DNA from: Hirundichthys speculiger | Lineage: Eukaryota; Chordata; Actinopteri; Beloniformes; Exocoetidae | Assembly (NCBI GenBank): GCA_018398805.1 | Contig: JAGFBZ010000577.1 | Location: forward strand, 62,001-126,000 | DNA: 64,000 nucleotides | Direction: 5' to 3' | In this document: in pieces, positions 10,423 to 22,850 of the stretch | Numbering within the stretch: the stretch's first letter is position 1 | Layout of the letters: each line of letters starts with the position of its first letter | Made by a program: the position numbers and the translations under genes | Notes under the pieces: generated by a model | Told to the model about the DNA's origin: nothing | The model's input: the letters and a program-made list of their open reading frames with translations, nothing else | Database searches by the model: none

Positions 10423-12600
10423 GGGTTAATAGACAAAATATGTTAATTTATTTCTACATATTTTCTAAGTTCTGTGCTTCCAGTTCAGTGGGAGCAACAT
10501 GTCACACCACTCATTTTGTCATAATGCAATGCTGGGAAAACCTGATCCCTGGAATTCACACTGATGTCATTGTTGGCATCAGGCACCTACCTAAAAGCTT
10601 TTGCAGACTAATCATACTACTCATGATGTTGTCATACATGACAACATCATTCACGAGGCCCAATGAAAAACTACTGATTAGCAAATGCTTTTTTATGGAG
10701 CAATGGCAGTGCATAGTAATGACCGCCGGACAACCTGGAGGTGCAGGCCTTCCTCGGATCATTGGACAAGAGATGGAAATGGAACTTAATGGTGCGGTGA
10801 GGGATGAGACAGTATTCAGACTGGCTGCAGAAAGGATGACTGTGGATTGGTTTTATTATCAAAAAATAAAAGATTGTAACAGCCAGAGTGACATAAACAG
10901 AAGGAAAATAGAAGGGGTTTGATTTGTTGGATGCGATCGATTCTTCCATCTCCTTCTACCATCTCTGCTGGAGACAATGATGGAGTCTGTTAGTTTGTGT
11001 TGCCAAGGTATTGGTAACGGAGCTCAACTAGTTACTCCTTCTGGGGCGCTATTTAGTTTCTGTGTTCTGTTCTGGATATTCTCAGTGGAAATTCAAGCCA
11101 GGTCTGCACTCAGTGCTCCAAACCACAGTTTGAGGCTATACCACTCACTTGAAATGTGGTTTTTGGACTGACATTATGGCAAATAAAGTCTGTTTAGATG
11201 AAACAGAAAAAAAACTATCTTTCTAGACTAATTATTCTTCAAGAGCTTGAAATGTTGCATTGTAACCGGATGTAGGCTGCAGACACCTGCATAAAAGTCA
11301 AATGTCTTGCATACTCAAGCACCATAGCCACATTTTTCACTGCGCTACATAAAGGTCACTCTGCTTCCTGCACTTGCACGGAACATTTGCTCTGGATATA
11401 AATCATGCACTGCACAAACATCTAAATGTGAATGTAATACCTCGATATACAGGGCTGCACATACCACTTAAAGGATTTTTTTTTTCTTTCGGAAATACAT
11501 CAGAAGGTTATTCATCAGATCAGATGTGTTGAGCTGATGTTTCTCTATGACCCACATACCACTGCCACATATTTTCACAGTCTTCTAACATATCGCTTAA
11601 TTATGGAAATGTGCTAGCAGTTACTGTATATCTTAGCCTTAAATGCAGACTAAGCAAAATATCACTTGCACAAAGTCTGTTGGTGTAACACACACACGCA
11701 CTTCATCCCGTGTATCAGCTTTAAAAAGCCCCATTCTCTATACTTTCAATTTACAGGCACAGCACCAACCTCCACACCGACCTCCATAATGTTCACAGAT
11801 ATATTGACCAGCTGCTGTCACACCATCTGTTGGCTCGCTGGCTGATACGTGTTCTGAGCACTTTCGATGCTGTCAGAGGACAATGCCTTTCTCGGGCAGA
11901 AACTCTTCAATTTCCTCCTAACCAGAATGGCAGTGATGGACAGTCGGCGAGAGCGGGGAGAGCAGGGCCTGCGTTGCTTTCTCTGGCTGTAATGGACAGT
12001 GTGCTGCTGGGTGGGTGGTGTACAAGGGGACCGTGTCCACCGTGTTGTGCTGACCTTTAAAGTGATGGACAGTTTAGGGATGGAGGGTTCAGAAAGATCT
12101 GGAGAGTGAGCGAGGTGTAGATGGTTGTAATAGTCGCCCCATGAGGGCTTTTAGAAGAGGTGGGCCGTGAAACCTGGCCTGGGGTCTTCACGTCAAATCA
12201 TGAAAGACAGTCAACATTACTACTACAATATAATAGTTTTAGAACACTAATCACACAATCAGTTTTGTAATCCATATTTATGTGCTATTTGAGCAGCATA
12301 ATTGATTTTAATTTAATTACAAATTGAGAATCTAGTACCTTGTTAAGACTCACTTATATTTCACAATTAGATCAGCACCAGAATGATTGTAGCCTAATTT
12401 TAATCAGCCTGTTACTGTACTTTGATTAGTGCTGTCATCTCACAGCAGTCACCCCCCCACATCAGTATGGCTTTAGTACTGGTCCTCCAATTTCCCTCTG
12501 CAATCCAAAACTGTGCATGTTAGCTTACTCTGCACATTAGCCTTCCTGTGATTATGGCACAATTATCCCCTTATTTATATATTATCCTTACTGCATTAAC
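10423..12600. other. Non-coding stretch with one strong hairpin
   Basis: No gene recognised. The 197-codon frame at 10,329-10,922 overlaps the hAT end and lacks family resemblance. A perfect hairpin lies at 10,623-10,650 and is listed separately. Confidence 0.5.
10623..10650. repeat. Short perfect inverted repeat
   Basis: Arms ATGATGTTGTCAT and ATGACAACATCAT, 13 bp each, separated by two bases. No function assigned. Confidence 0.8.
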
Positions 12601-12602
12601 GT

Positions 12603-13700
12603 TACAGTGGCAAGAAAAAGTGTGTGAACCCACTGGAATTTATGGGTTTTCTGCATTAATATGCCATAAAAAGTGAACTGATCTGCATCTAGGTCAAAAT
12701 AATAAACAAACTCAATCTGCTTAAGCTGATAAAAACACAAACAATGATCAGTTTTTGGGTTTTTTTGTTGAGCACATCCACTAAACATTCCTAGTGCTGG
12801 AGGTGTAAGTAAGTCAACCCAGACGCTAATCTAGTTACTTACAAAAAGAAAAAAAAAAAAAAAGAGGCTGATTGGAGTTTTTAGTTTGCATGCCTGGAGA
12901 ACAGTTTTGACAGCTCATTGCTGTGGCTACTCTTCCTGGAAGTGAGCACCGAGCCAAGATGACACCAAAGGCAAAATGTAGAAGGCTCAGGCTGGTAGAG
13001 AGGAACCCACGAGTAACAGTTAAAGGCTTGAAGACATTACTGGAACTGGAAAACATATCCATTCATGAATCTACCGCACGTAAATTATTGAGCAGGCAGT
13101 GTGCCCATGGCTGAATGCCGGGGGGAAAAGCTGCTGCTCTCCAATAAGAAAAAAAAAAAAAAAAACCCAAAGATTGTCAAAGGGCACCTTGGCAATTCAA
13201 AACGCTACTGGAAAATAAATGTCTTGAGGGCTAATAAAACAAACTTTTATTTGTTCAGGAAGAATTCTCAGCAAGAATTGTATTGTATCCTCAAATACGT
13301 TATCCCAGCAGTGGAGTGAGGAGGAGGGAGCAATCCTCATTTGGGCTCGCTTTGCTGCCTAATGACCTGTACCACTCAGAATTAACAGGAGGAAAATAAG
13401 TTCACAAGTCACCCAAACATCCTAAAGGACGATGTCAAGGCAGCTGCCTGCCAGCTGAAACGCAGTAGAGGACAATAACCCTGAGCACTGATCAAAATCC
13501 ACCACAGAACGGCTTCAGGCCTTTTGGAGTCAGTCAGAGCTCTGACCTCAGTGTCCTCTGAAGTGGCTCTAGTCGTCATCAGCTGAAGCGTATCGTGTCT
13601 TTCTATTATTGTGTCTTTAATGACGGATCTAAATTTTGTTGTCATGAGTTGACTCCAACGTAATCACCAAAAGATTCGCACACATTTTCTTAAAACTTTG
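12603..13700 (+). mobile_element. Degenerate Tc1-like transposon
   Basis: The left end TACAGTGGCAAGAAAAAGTG followed by TGTGAACCC matches the terminus of a common fish Tc1 subfamily. From 12,923 the plus strand encodes the paired-like DNA-binding region: GLKTLLELENISIHESTARKLL, preceded by LVERNPRVTVK. A frame break follows near 13,115 at the initial cysteine/lysine segment. Weak similarity then continues (PLL..KK, HLG.S..YWK, a GGGS-like piece at about 13,320) to about 13,640. The right terminus is not recognisable. No catalytic DDE residues can be placed, so this copy is inactive. Confidence 0.6.
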
Positions 13701-15400
13701 TGATGGACTGGTGAGCTTTCCAAAATTGAGCGTGCCTCCTGAGAACCCTGTCAATAGTGAGTTTGGTAACCCTCCCCGGGTGTGTGTCCTGTCTACGCCT
13801 TCAGAGAATTTCCCTGTCTACTAAATGAAAATTTTAACTAAGATAGTCGAGTAGTCTAAATTAACATAGGATTAAACACTCAGAAAACAGTGAAAATATA
13901 GCATTTAATTTAATTTAATACAATATATTTAATACATTTTCTCCTCATTTATGTTCAAAAGTTAAGTTCTGTCAAGTTCACATCAGCAATGAAAGGGTTA
14001 CTGTCCTGAAACATGTTATCCAATCAGAATTGTCTGTCATTCATCAATGTCCGGTTAGCTGGCTCATTAATTGGTTAGGACTTCATGAATCCCGGGGAAA
14101 TCCAAGCTATGTGTTTTGGTTTGGAGAGTGATGGGAAAATTGACCAATCACGATTTGTTTTTAAGGGGGCGGGACAAAAAAAAATATTCTAGCCTCCATG
14201 TTAAGTCCAAACAGCGGGCAGATTATCTTTGGAAATGCTCAAATCGAAGGATAAACTTTATGACGCTGCCATCGCCCACTTCACAAAGAAAGACAGATGA
14301 AATGGATTTCTATTTTCAAATGTAAGGTAGGCCTAAATGTTACAAGCCACCTTGATTATTATTTTGAAATGATTAAATTGGGCCAAGTGGACATTCAGTT
14401 ATTTGTAAATTTATTGCGGAGGTTGTCTATAAAATTTCCAGTGGAATTTGTGCCTTTAATTAAATCCTTTGCCTTTAATTCAATATGTAAACTTATCAAA
14501 TTATCAGCAGTGTGTGGTTTGAGACTTTTGTTTTTTAAAGGGTCCCCCCCACACACACACCACAGAACTGGTGTAGTGAATCTATGAAAATTTGTGACTT
14601 TTGGGACATCATATTCATTGTGCCATGCTTTATTGCGCATGAAGAGGTATTTGCACTTCAATCGAACTAAAAAAATCTTTGTATTACCAGCTTTGTTGTA
14701 ACTTTTGCTATAATTGGGCATTTGAAGTTGAGGATGCTCATAAATGTATTTATCAATGTGTGTATGGCTTGTTGGGCCATGTTTTAAATAACCCCTGTCT
14801 ATGGCGAAGAATTTAGCCTCGGTGTCGGTTTAACATCAGTGATCATGGGGTGACGTTTAGGGTGACCTCAATTTTATATTTCCAGATTTTGGCTTATGTT
14901 TATTTAATGTTGCCTAAATAGTCTCCAGTTTTAAATGAAGTTTACTGTTGAGAAAGTTTCTTGTTGCGGAGAATGTTAAATGTTATGGTCTATTTGTTTA
15001 CATCCTTGTCATCGTTAATTCAAGGATTGCAGTTGTTAAACGCTTTTGAATTCATCGTACTGTTTCTTTTTTCCCCGTGATGATTTCTCTTCTCGGCAGT
15101 GAGGGCCGAGGTGAAGGCCCAGCTGTAGTGCTCACGGTTCGCCACTGGTCAATAGTATTGTTTTGTAGTCCAGTGCTGTTTTTCCCTGCGTAGTCCTGTC
15201 CACTTCATTTTTACAGGATGACACACCAAAAATAAAAAAAAAGCTAGAAGAAAACAGTTGTGAGTCCTTGCATAAATCTGAAGGCACATCAGATCAACAC
15301 CTCAAAATCTAAAAACAGAAATATTGTTTTTAAATGTCACTTCTCCACTATTACATCTCCATGAGTGGGAAAATGAACGTTTGCTTTCAGTATCTGCTGT
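13701..15400. other. Non-coding, possible hAT scrap
   Basis: Around 14,236-14,298 the plus strand reads MLKSKDKLYDAAIAHFTKKD with a stop soon after. This resembles a hAT N-terminal segment but is too short to be sure. Near 15,100-15,145 GAGGGCCGAGG...GGTTCGCCACTG is GC-rich and resembles a transposon end. I cannot delimit an element. Confidence 0.25.
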
Positions 15401-15414
15401 AAAGTCAAACTGGC

Positions 15415-15640
15415 ACGATAGCAGAAACCAAACGTTTATGGTCACTACTGATGAGTCCTTCAGATCCACTTGGTGAAATTTTCGCCAATAACTTTATGGA
15501 GAACAGCTTGAACTCCGGGATGTTGGCGGCTTTCCTAACACTAACTGCTCGCAGCGGGTCCTTCCACAACATTTCACTGTGATTAAGGTCAGGACATTGA
15601 TTTGGCCACTCCAAAACACTCTCACTATTTGTCTTGCAAC
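15415..15640 (-). pseudogene. Tc1 transposase C-terminal fragment
   Basis: The minus strand encodes VLEWPNQCPDLNHSEMLWKD, then RKAANIPEFKLF and GSEGLISSDHKRLVSAI. These correspond to the highly conserved Tc1 block VLEWPSQSPDLNPIE.LW, which contains the final catalytic acidic residue, and to the C-terminal helix region. Several conserved positions are changed, and nothing recognisable precedes the block on the same strand. It is a short orphan fragment. Confidence 0.75.
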
Positions 15641-15832
15641 TGTATATGAGCATTTAATTTTTGGTGCTTTTAAAAGTATTGTGAGTCACAGAAATAACAC
15701 CTGTCTGCTTCCAACAGTTTAGGTCAGAGAAGGGAGAAAGTTTTACTGATAGCTTGTTATTTTGGGAGATATACTGCATGTGTTTGATGAAAGTAGGATT
15801 CATAGATCCCGTTTTTCTATTATGTACCAATA

Positions 15833-16193
15833 CAGTCATGGAAAAAATTATTAGACCACCCTTGTTTTCTTCAGTTTCTTGTTCATTTTAATGCCTGGTA
15901 CAATTAAAGGTACATTTGTTTGGACAAACATAACGCTAACCACAAAGATTGCTCATAAGAGTTTTATTTAAGAGCTGATATCTTATCATTTTCCATGGTT
16001 TTCTTGATTATAACCTAAATCACTTAAGTTTTTACATCAATAGCTATGGCGTTGTACTGCCAAAAACACTGCTTTTATGCATTTAGTGTTTTCTTTTCTG
16101 TCTGTTTTAGTCACATGATGACGTTTAGTGGTACCAGGTATTAAAATGAACAAGAAACTGAAGAAAAAATGGTGGTCTAATAATTTTTTTCCA
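15833..16193 (+). mobile_element. TA-flanked Tc1/mariner-type MITE, copy 1
   Basis: Begins CAGTCATGGAAAAAATTATT after a TA. Near 16,170-16,193 it ends with the near-inverted GGTGGTCTAATAATTTTTTTCC, where the last bases have diverged. Two other copies lie at 25,091-25,456 (inverted) and 42,871-43,220, nearly identical along the length. No coding capacity, length about 360 bp. Confidence 0.8.
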
Positions 16194-16360
16194 TTCCATC
16201 CGTTTATCTTTCACCAACATTAATGGGATTGTGACATCACTGTAGTCATGTACATGTTGTCCTTGTACTAGTTTTGATTAGAAATGGGCTTTAAATTATT
16301 TTTGAAATCATCGCATTTGTTTTGGATTTACATTTTACAAGTCTTCCTAATCTTTTGCAG

Positions 16361-16447
16361 GCAGTATTAAAAAGGTGTGATCTACCTGGGACGTTGCTGG
16401 ATGAGAACCCAGCACTTAACAGGGAGGATTATTTGGCCATGTTGGAG
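16361..16447 (+). CDS. Candidate internal exon of an unrecognised host gene
   Basis: An 87-base open segment follows a strong acceptor (CTTCCTAATCTTTTGCAG) and ends at GAG|GTCTGT, a GT donor of weak consensus. It encodes 29 residues in phase 0: AVLKRCDLPGTLLDEN then PALNREDYLAMLE. The composition is protein-like and charged, unlike the surrounding low-complexity frames. The next candidate exon at 17,036 joins in the same phase. I do not recognise the gene. It could instead be a chance open segment; conservation in other fish would decide. Confidence 0.4.
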
Positions 16448-17035
16448 GTCTGTACACAACTGAGTACTTTCTTTTGTTTTTTTTGTTTTTTTTACTGTGT
16501 ACTCCAGCAGATGGTGCCTTAATGAGCTGAAGCTGTCACTGTTTAAAATACGCAGCGTAAGGGATAGACTGGCGCAGAGAGAAATATCCTTTGCGAATTT
16601 GAACAAGGTCACAATAAATTGGTCAGCAGTCCCCCAAAATGGCTGGAGAAACAGCTTGATTTATGTTTGTCTGTAATTGAATGAGGAAATACAGTGACCT
16701 CTACTAAGTCTGAAAATGGTACCACACGCAAGGGATGTGGAAGAATTATTTCTTCCCATCAGCAGCTATGATCCTCGCTACAAGTATTAACTATGCGCTG
16801 AGCATTAGCTTGCAAAGCGAGTGGACACGAGAGGAGCCCGTCCGCTGGACTCCATATTTACCCATCAGGAGGGATGTGATTTCATAGAGGTTAAAGAGCG
16901 GATAAGAAGCGACTGATGAAACATTAAACATTTCTCTCCCTGGTCAGCAGCTTTTTATGGTCTATTCAGCTGCAACAGCAAAGCACAGACATTGATATCA
17001 ATCATGCCGTAATATGTTATAATTTGTTACTACAG

Positions 17036-17085
17036 GACCTTGAAGCTATGCGCAGAGAACTATTACCCAAAATGATGAAAAAAAG
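17036..17085 (+). CDS. Candidate second exon of the same unrecognised gene
   Basis: A 50-base segment after the acceptor ATAATTTGTTACTACAG. It encodes DLEAMRRELLPKMMKK and ends before GTGCAT. The previous candidate ends in phase 0, so the two would join as ...YLAMLE|DLEAMRREL..., a plausible amphipathic helix. The intron would be 588 bp. The donor is weak and I find no further exon in phase 2 downstream, so support is limited. Confidence 0.3.
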
Positions 17086-18024
17086 GTGCATAAAGGGGCA
17101 ATTCCCTGCCAGATGGCTGCGGATGCTTCCTTCTCATGCTGATTCAAGTGTGAGCCCTTGAAAGATAGTTATAAAAACATTCCAGTCTTAATGTGGCTGA
17201 ACAGTACCCTGTGCAAGAAACTGGCCGCGGGACTGAATGGTTCTGTAATGCTTAGTCAAGCGTCTTTGGAGCTAACATTTGTTAATTAAACACCACGCAT
17301 CATCTGAGGCTGATAAAAATAATAAAAAAAAAATCTCATCTTGATGGTGTTTGGGAAGAAACCAAATTACTGCATGAAATAAAATTCTAAAGTGATGGTG
17401 TCAGTTGGTCTATTTAGAAGATTATGAGATAAAGGGAAGCCTTAAAGTATTTAATCACTGCGGAAAATCAGAGCAGGTTCCAAATTTTATTAAAAACAAA
17501 AAAAAATAATCATCATCACCCAAGATTTCATTATTTATTTGTTATTTTTATCATTATTATCTTCATTCGCTCAGAAGATTTGCTCCAATGGAAAAAAAAA
17601 AAGTTAAACGTTTTGGTGCATATTTCTACATAAATTTGCAATACACTTATTTTATGGAAATTTTGAAAAACTCGAAAACACTTGAAAAGTGTCATTTATG
17701 TGAGCTCCAGTGGATACGACGGTAAAGATGAGCTCACGACTGTAGCCAGCTGTGTTAATGACAGGAGCGTGCTACCTTCTACTTTACCCCGCTGTATCTC
17801 TCACCAAAAATATTTTCTAATTCCTCTGAATTTATCTGACAGCTATAGTTACTGAGCTGATTAAGACATTAAAAACCTATCATGACACAATGATGATTGT
17901 ATAACATATAATGAATTGTTAAACAGTAAATTTAGCCACCTCATTGAACCCATTTTGGTGTGTAATGAACTCCTTAACTTTAATTCTTTTAGTAGATTAA
18001 GCTGATAATAGGCCCGGTTACAAT

Positions 18025-18059
<35 letters not shown>

Positions 18060-21018
18060 AGTGGTTTGGCATGTGAGACATTTGCTTGTTTAATAAAATG
18101 TTTTCAGTCATGGAATTTCTAGTTTCAGTGAAGTCGGCCATCCACAGAGAAAGAGGTTTGTTGCCCCGCCATCAACCTTCAACAATGTTAGCTCTTTGAT
18201 AAAAAAAAAAAAAAAAAAAAAAAGTAGTGTTTACTTTTGGCAGGTAGGAGGAAAATTGCTACAACACAAGCAATGTTTTTTTTAAAAACAAACTTTTAGA
18301 CAGAGACTGTCTGAGCCACAATAAGAAAGGAGCAGTTGCAGAGAAGCTCCCATCCCTGAACTTCTCCACCTTTAGTCTGTCTCACGTCACTTTGGTCTCC
18401 TCTTGTTCTTTTGGTTAGATGCTGTTGACAACATCACAAATGAGCACATCTGTTCCTAACAAAAAAAAAACATAAGAAAATTAATGCTGCTTTTAGACAC
18501 AAACCTGCTCACTTAACACCTTTCAGTGCAGCAGGAGGGAGAAAATGTGACCATTCAGACAGACTTTTAAATACCATTAAATTACCGACATTCACTCTTT
18601 CGTGTTGAATGAGATACTTAACAACGTCCGGCCTCCTCTTCATTCTGGAGATGACCGGCTGACCTTGTCACACGTCTCTTCACTCCTAATTCAACATTCA
18701 GACTGCTCACCGAGCCGCAGGACTGTGAGCAGATTGGATCAGGAGCCGGTCGGCAGGTTCTGATTGAAATGGAAATGCACAAAATATGTCCAGCTCTCAC
18801 GCCCACTGCTATCATGTGTCTGGATCAGGCGAGGCTGAGACAGAATCCCTTCCCTCCAATGATTGGCTGACTGATCCGCTCCCACGGTGCAGGTCCTGGG
18901 GGTTGGCAGGTCTTCCTGCAGAACTTCCTGTTGTCAAATATAAAACTCTCACCCCACCCCCACCCCTGTGCGATATAAGTGATGATGATCACAGATGCCA
19001 TGATTTATTTGATTTTTTTTTTCTGAAATTATTTCAGTTTATTAAACACTTGCAACTTGCTTCTAACAATAACTCTGCAGAGTGTTTTAACTGTTGTGTG
19101 TGTGTGGGGGGGGGGGGCACTAAATTACAATTAAATTTCTTCATTTCTGAAAGTGGCTTAAATGTGACATAAAGCTGCAACCCAGTTTGTGGTGGAGTCA
19201 TGTTCCATCTCTGAGCCAGATACTGTGAGCCAAACGAAGATGTATTACGAGCACAATCAGTCGCCATATAATCACGGTTCTGGATTTCTGCCATGCATCT
19301 GCAGAGCACCACCTACAGTCTCAGAAACGTATGATCAGAGACACGTAAAATACCGGAGTAAACACTCCTCACTCCTTGCATACTTCCCAAAGACCTACCA
19401 CACTGAACTAGATTATGTACTCATCTGTTACTGCTAAGTGTTTAAGTGGGCACAAGTTCCAGATTAACTGTTCCCCAGCTAAAGGTTATGTATTCTGCTG
19501 TAGTGAAGATACACAACTTCTTCTAGGAGCTGCATTTTCCGGGAAGATTATCATAATTATCACCATCCGGTAACTGGAACTCCGCTGTTAATTTGCAGTG
19601 CTTAGAGCAATCTGTCACATACTATCAGATCATATTACCGTACTATTGTTGTTTGATCTTTTCATGGCTGGCATTTAATATATTCAGCTGGATGTACTGA
19701 GGGAGTGTGATTCGTAGATTGTGGAGTAGTTTCTCCTGGCATGTGTAATAGTTGACAAACAACACTGGTGTACAGCCACAGCAAGACTGACTGAACTGTT
19801 GATCAGGAATTTAATCAGACCCTTACTTTTGTTTGGGCTATGACTGCATTTTTTTTAATAGCATCAAACTAAGATTTCATTTCATTAATAATTAACAAAA
19901 GTCGTAACGAGTGACTTGCGCTGATGTCCAGATTGATGTCTAAGTGTGATGTGTTCTACTGAAACAGTGTTGTTTTCTGTGTTAGCATCACGGCTATCAC
20001 AAGCCCATGGTTAACGGATGCTAAAGTGTCAGAAGCTAAAGTCGCTTGTTCGATTGAGTTTGTCAGCTGTGAGCAGTTTTTTGCCTACTTTGACCACACC
20101 ATGACATGAAAAAATTATTCTTGAGCATTTTACTTTATTGGTTGAGAAATGCCACATAGATAATATTATATCTGTGTTGCCACATTGAAAGCTGAAATTT
20201 CACCATGTGTCTCTGTTGTGAACTAAAATTCTCCATCTTTCATACAATAAAGTCCAAAAGTCAAATGAGATGAATACCTGTTTTCATATGTGTTTATAAC
20301 AAAACTGCTTTTAGTTACTTCAGCTAATTTGTTCTGCTTTGATGATACAAGGTTATGCTTTTATAGCTTATTATTTAGGATGCCAGTACAATTTATTTAC
20401 AAAAGCAAAAGCAAGGCCCTGACCTTTTTTCCCTGTGTTTTATGACATGTGTTAAAATGTAGCACCAGTATGGGTTTAAGTTATGCTTTTGAGAGCATCT
20501 CTCCTGACCTAACACTCCATTAACCTTACTGGCTATTTGCATGTGTGCTTTTTGTCTTTTCTCCTCACAGAGAGACATGGATGGAGTAATATCCTAAGGC
20601 TTCATGCAGTATATCACCACAATAAAACGGGCCCTGTTGTGACTAATTTTATTGCCGTTCCATTAGAATTAACCTTGCCAGGCCTGCAATGTAATTCAGA
20701 GTCAGTTTTCACAGCATGCTACTGTCATGTTAGCCAGTGGCTAATTCTGTCTAATTGAGTAATGACAACAATTCCACTTGGTGACACCTGCACCGCAAGG
20801 TTAGTCCAAAGCATTGCCAGCTCCATGCAGAGAAACTGAGTCATGCCCACTTGCACCACTGAGTTCACAGCAGGAGAGATCCTCAAATCCAATAAATCTG
20901 ACTGCAGGTAGCAAACACCAACACACATGCAGGGCTACACACACATAAACAAAGCTTGTCACAAGCCAGATCTTAGGAGTTTTATTGATTGAAGCCCGTT
21001 TGGCATCATCACAGGAGG

Positions 21019-21073
<55 letters not shown>

Positions 21074-21894
21074 GTGTGTGTGTGTGTGTGTGTGTCTGTA
21101 TGAAATGACTGACGATGATTGGCGACAAAAGATTGATGATCTTTTTTGTGTGGAGTTTGCATCAGCTGTTATATGTGCAGTTATTCTCTTACTGTTTGAC
21201 TCCAGATACACAAGTGGAAAAACCTGCTTTCCTGTGCTCATCTTTGGATGGACTAACCACCCGGGAGGATTAAACTCTGTGTAAGTTACAGTATCCAAAA
21301 TATGTGTACAAGCACAAAATGTGTATTTATCCAAAACATTCACTGGATCAAAGTGGAAATAAATATTTCAGTTCCATATCAGACGAGTCTTTTCAGCACG
21401 CTGCATTTAAAAAGGTTTCTCAAATGTAAATGACATTTTTGTTGATGAGAATTTAAATTAGAAAATGGAAATCTTCATCAACTACCTCCCCATTACCTGT
21501 TCTCAGCCTACAGTACTCCTGTGGTCAATTCAAGTTCAAGCTGTCACTTTTGCTTTGGAAAGTTTCTAGCTGAGTGAAATGACCCAGGAATATCTAAGAG
21601 GCTGTCACGGTAAGCTCTAGATGATAAGGAAATCACCTTCAGTGCTTCTCTTAGTGTCTCCTTTAATGTAGGGAACACTGTACCACTCTTAAGGAAAGAA
21701 AAGAAAAAAATTCTGTCCTACAAATATGTGCGACTGCAGTTATTTGCATATCTCTAACTGGGATTCATATAAAGAAATATGAAAGCAGTGAGGTAAGAGT
21801 GAGCATCTGTCAGAATCAGTTATGCAATATTTTTTCATGTAATCTTTTGTTATATTATGTGATAATAAAAACACGACACATATGAAATAACTTG
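17086..21894. other. Non-coding stretch with simple repeats
   Basis: No element or gene recognised. It contains a T-run of about 30 at 18,026-18,055, an A-run at 18,201-18,223, (TG)n/poly-G at 19,097-19,118 and a TA/TG microsatellite at 21,021-21,095. A good polypyrimidine-AG acceptor at 20,570 is followed by no convincing exon. Confidence 0.5.
21021..21095 (+). repeat. Compound (TA)n(TG)n microsatellite
   Basis: About 22 TA units pass into about 10 TG units. The reading frames of Ile/Tyr repeats on both strands derive from it. Confidence 0.95.
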
Positions 21895-22135
21895 ATAAGA
21901 GTCCTGAAAGCCTTCTCAGGCCATTTGAGAAATATAACCTCTCCAATGTGTCCTGGGCCATCCTATGGCATTAGTACAGTTGAACTTTCCCCGAGCACCT
22001 CCCCAGAGGGGTGTCCACGTGGCATCCTAACCAGATGTCTGAACCACCTCAGCTGACACCTCCCGACGTGGAGGAGCACCAACTCTGCTTTGAATCATTC
22101 CTGGGTGACTGAGCCGAACACCCTGAGCCTCATTC
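21895..22135 (-). pseudogene. LINE ORF C-terminal fragment
   Basis: The minus strand encodes, across frame breaks, HVGRCQLRWFRHLVRMPRGH followed by a segment like R.HWRGYISQMA.EGF. This corresponds to the conserved pattern LRWFGHL.RMP... RTRWRDYIS.LAWERLG found at the C-terminus of a common fish LINE. The same family ends with the GCTTCCGCTTATCC/(CCAT)n tail seen at 46,243-46,398. Frameshifts and stops make it non-functional. Confidence 0.6.
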
Positions 22136-22344
22136 ATGAAACGTGAGCCGAACAGATTTGTCCATGAACTGTGAGCAGAGTGCACGTGTTTTATGTGAGA
22201 ACACGTTTAAGACATGAGCATGAAACACATAATTAAGAATTAGAACCTTTCCTTCAAGTTTGCTGTTGGACAGTTGCCCTCTATCTGCATGCAAGACCTG
22301 CCACTGTCTTTTTCAGCATGATTCCTGATGGAGGTGTCTTAGTG

Positions 22345-22718
22345 TAGTGGAAAATATATAATTGAGTATCTTATTTACCAGTAATTGGGTGAGTTTCTAG
22401 TGAGGCAGTTATATAGTTATACAACAATTAAACAAAGCACTTGACTACGGATAAGAGTGCAAGGTGGATTTAATCCCCATTGCATACAGCAGAGATGGTC
22501 AGTTACTCACATACACAGGACAAGCCGTTGTCAGCAAATGACAACGAGCAAATCAGATGAAATTCCTTTTTACACATCACCTCAATAACAACGAATCCTT
22601 GAACTAACTTCTCCAGACAGCTACGTGTCCCAAAATCATACGACTAATGTCTGAGTGACAATTTTTCACATTCTAGAGGAGAAGACTTAACATTATTCAA
22701 ACAAAAGGGTCACAGTCA
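22345..22718 (+). repeat. LTR-like dispersed repeat, copy 1
   Basis: Shares long near-identical stretches with 49,836-50,228 and with 29,331-29,560. Examples are CCAGTAATTGGGTGAGTTTC, GGATTTAATC.CCATTG.ATACAGCAGAG and CTTCTCCAGACAGCTACGTG. It has no reading frame. Size near 375-395 bp and presence as isolated copies fit a solo LTR, but I could not establish TG...CA ends or a target duplication. Confidence 0.5.
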
Positions 22719-22850
22719 GTGTTGGGCAAGTTCACTTTCTACATGAACTAGTTCAATTCATAGTTCATAGAAATTAAAATGAACTAGTTCAGTTCACCAA
22801 ATTAAAAAAATGAACTAAATAGTTCATTTCTAGTTCTTTTTTATTAATTA
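22719..22850. repeat. AGTTCA-rich, self-complementary repeat
   Basis: Begins AGTGTTGGGCAAGTTCACTT, a sequence seen at the ends of many fish hAT-type repeats. It contains two perfect palindromes GAACTAGTTC and several diverged TAGTTCA units. The other end was not found. Confidence 0.4.

Noticed and set aside
10329..10922. 197-codon frame
   Set aside because: It starts inside the hAT derivative and crosses its target duplication, so it cannot be an ancestral gene.
20571..20758. Strong acceptor followed by an open frame
   Set aside because: No plausible donor and no protein-like conservation evident; treated as chance.
20801..21343. 180-codon minus-strand frame
   Set aside because: It runs through the TA/TG microsatellite (Ile-Tyr and His-Thr runs); no domain.
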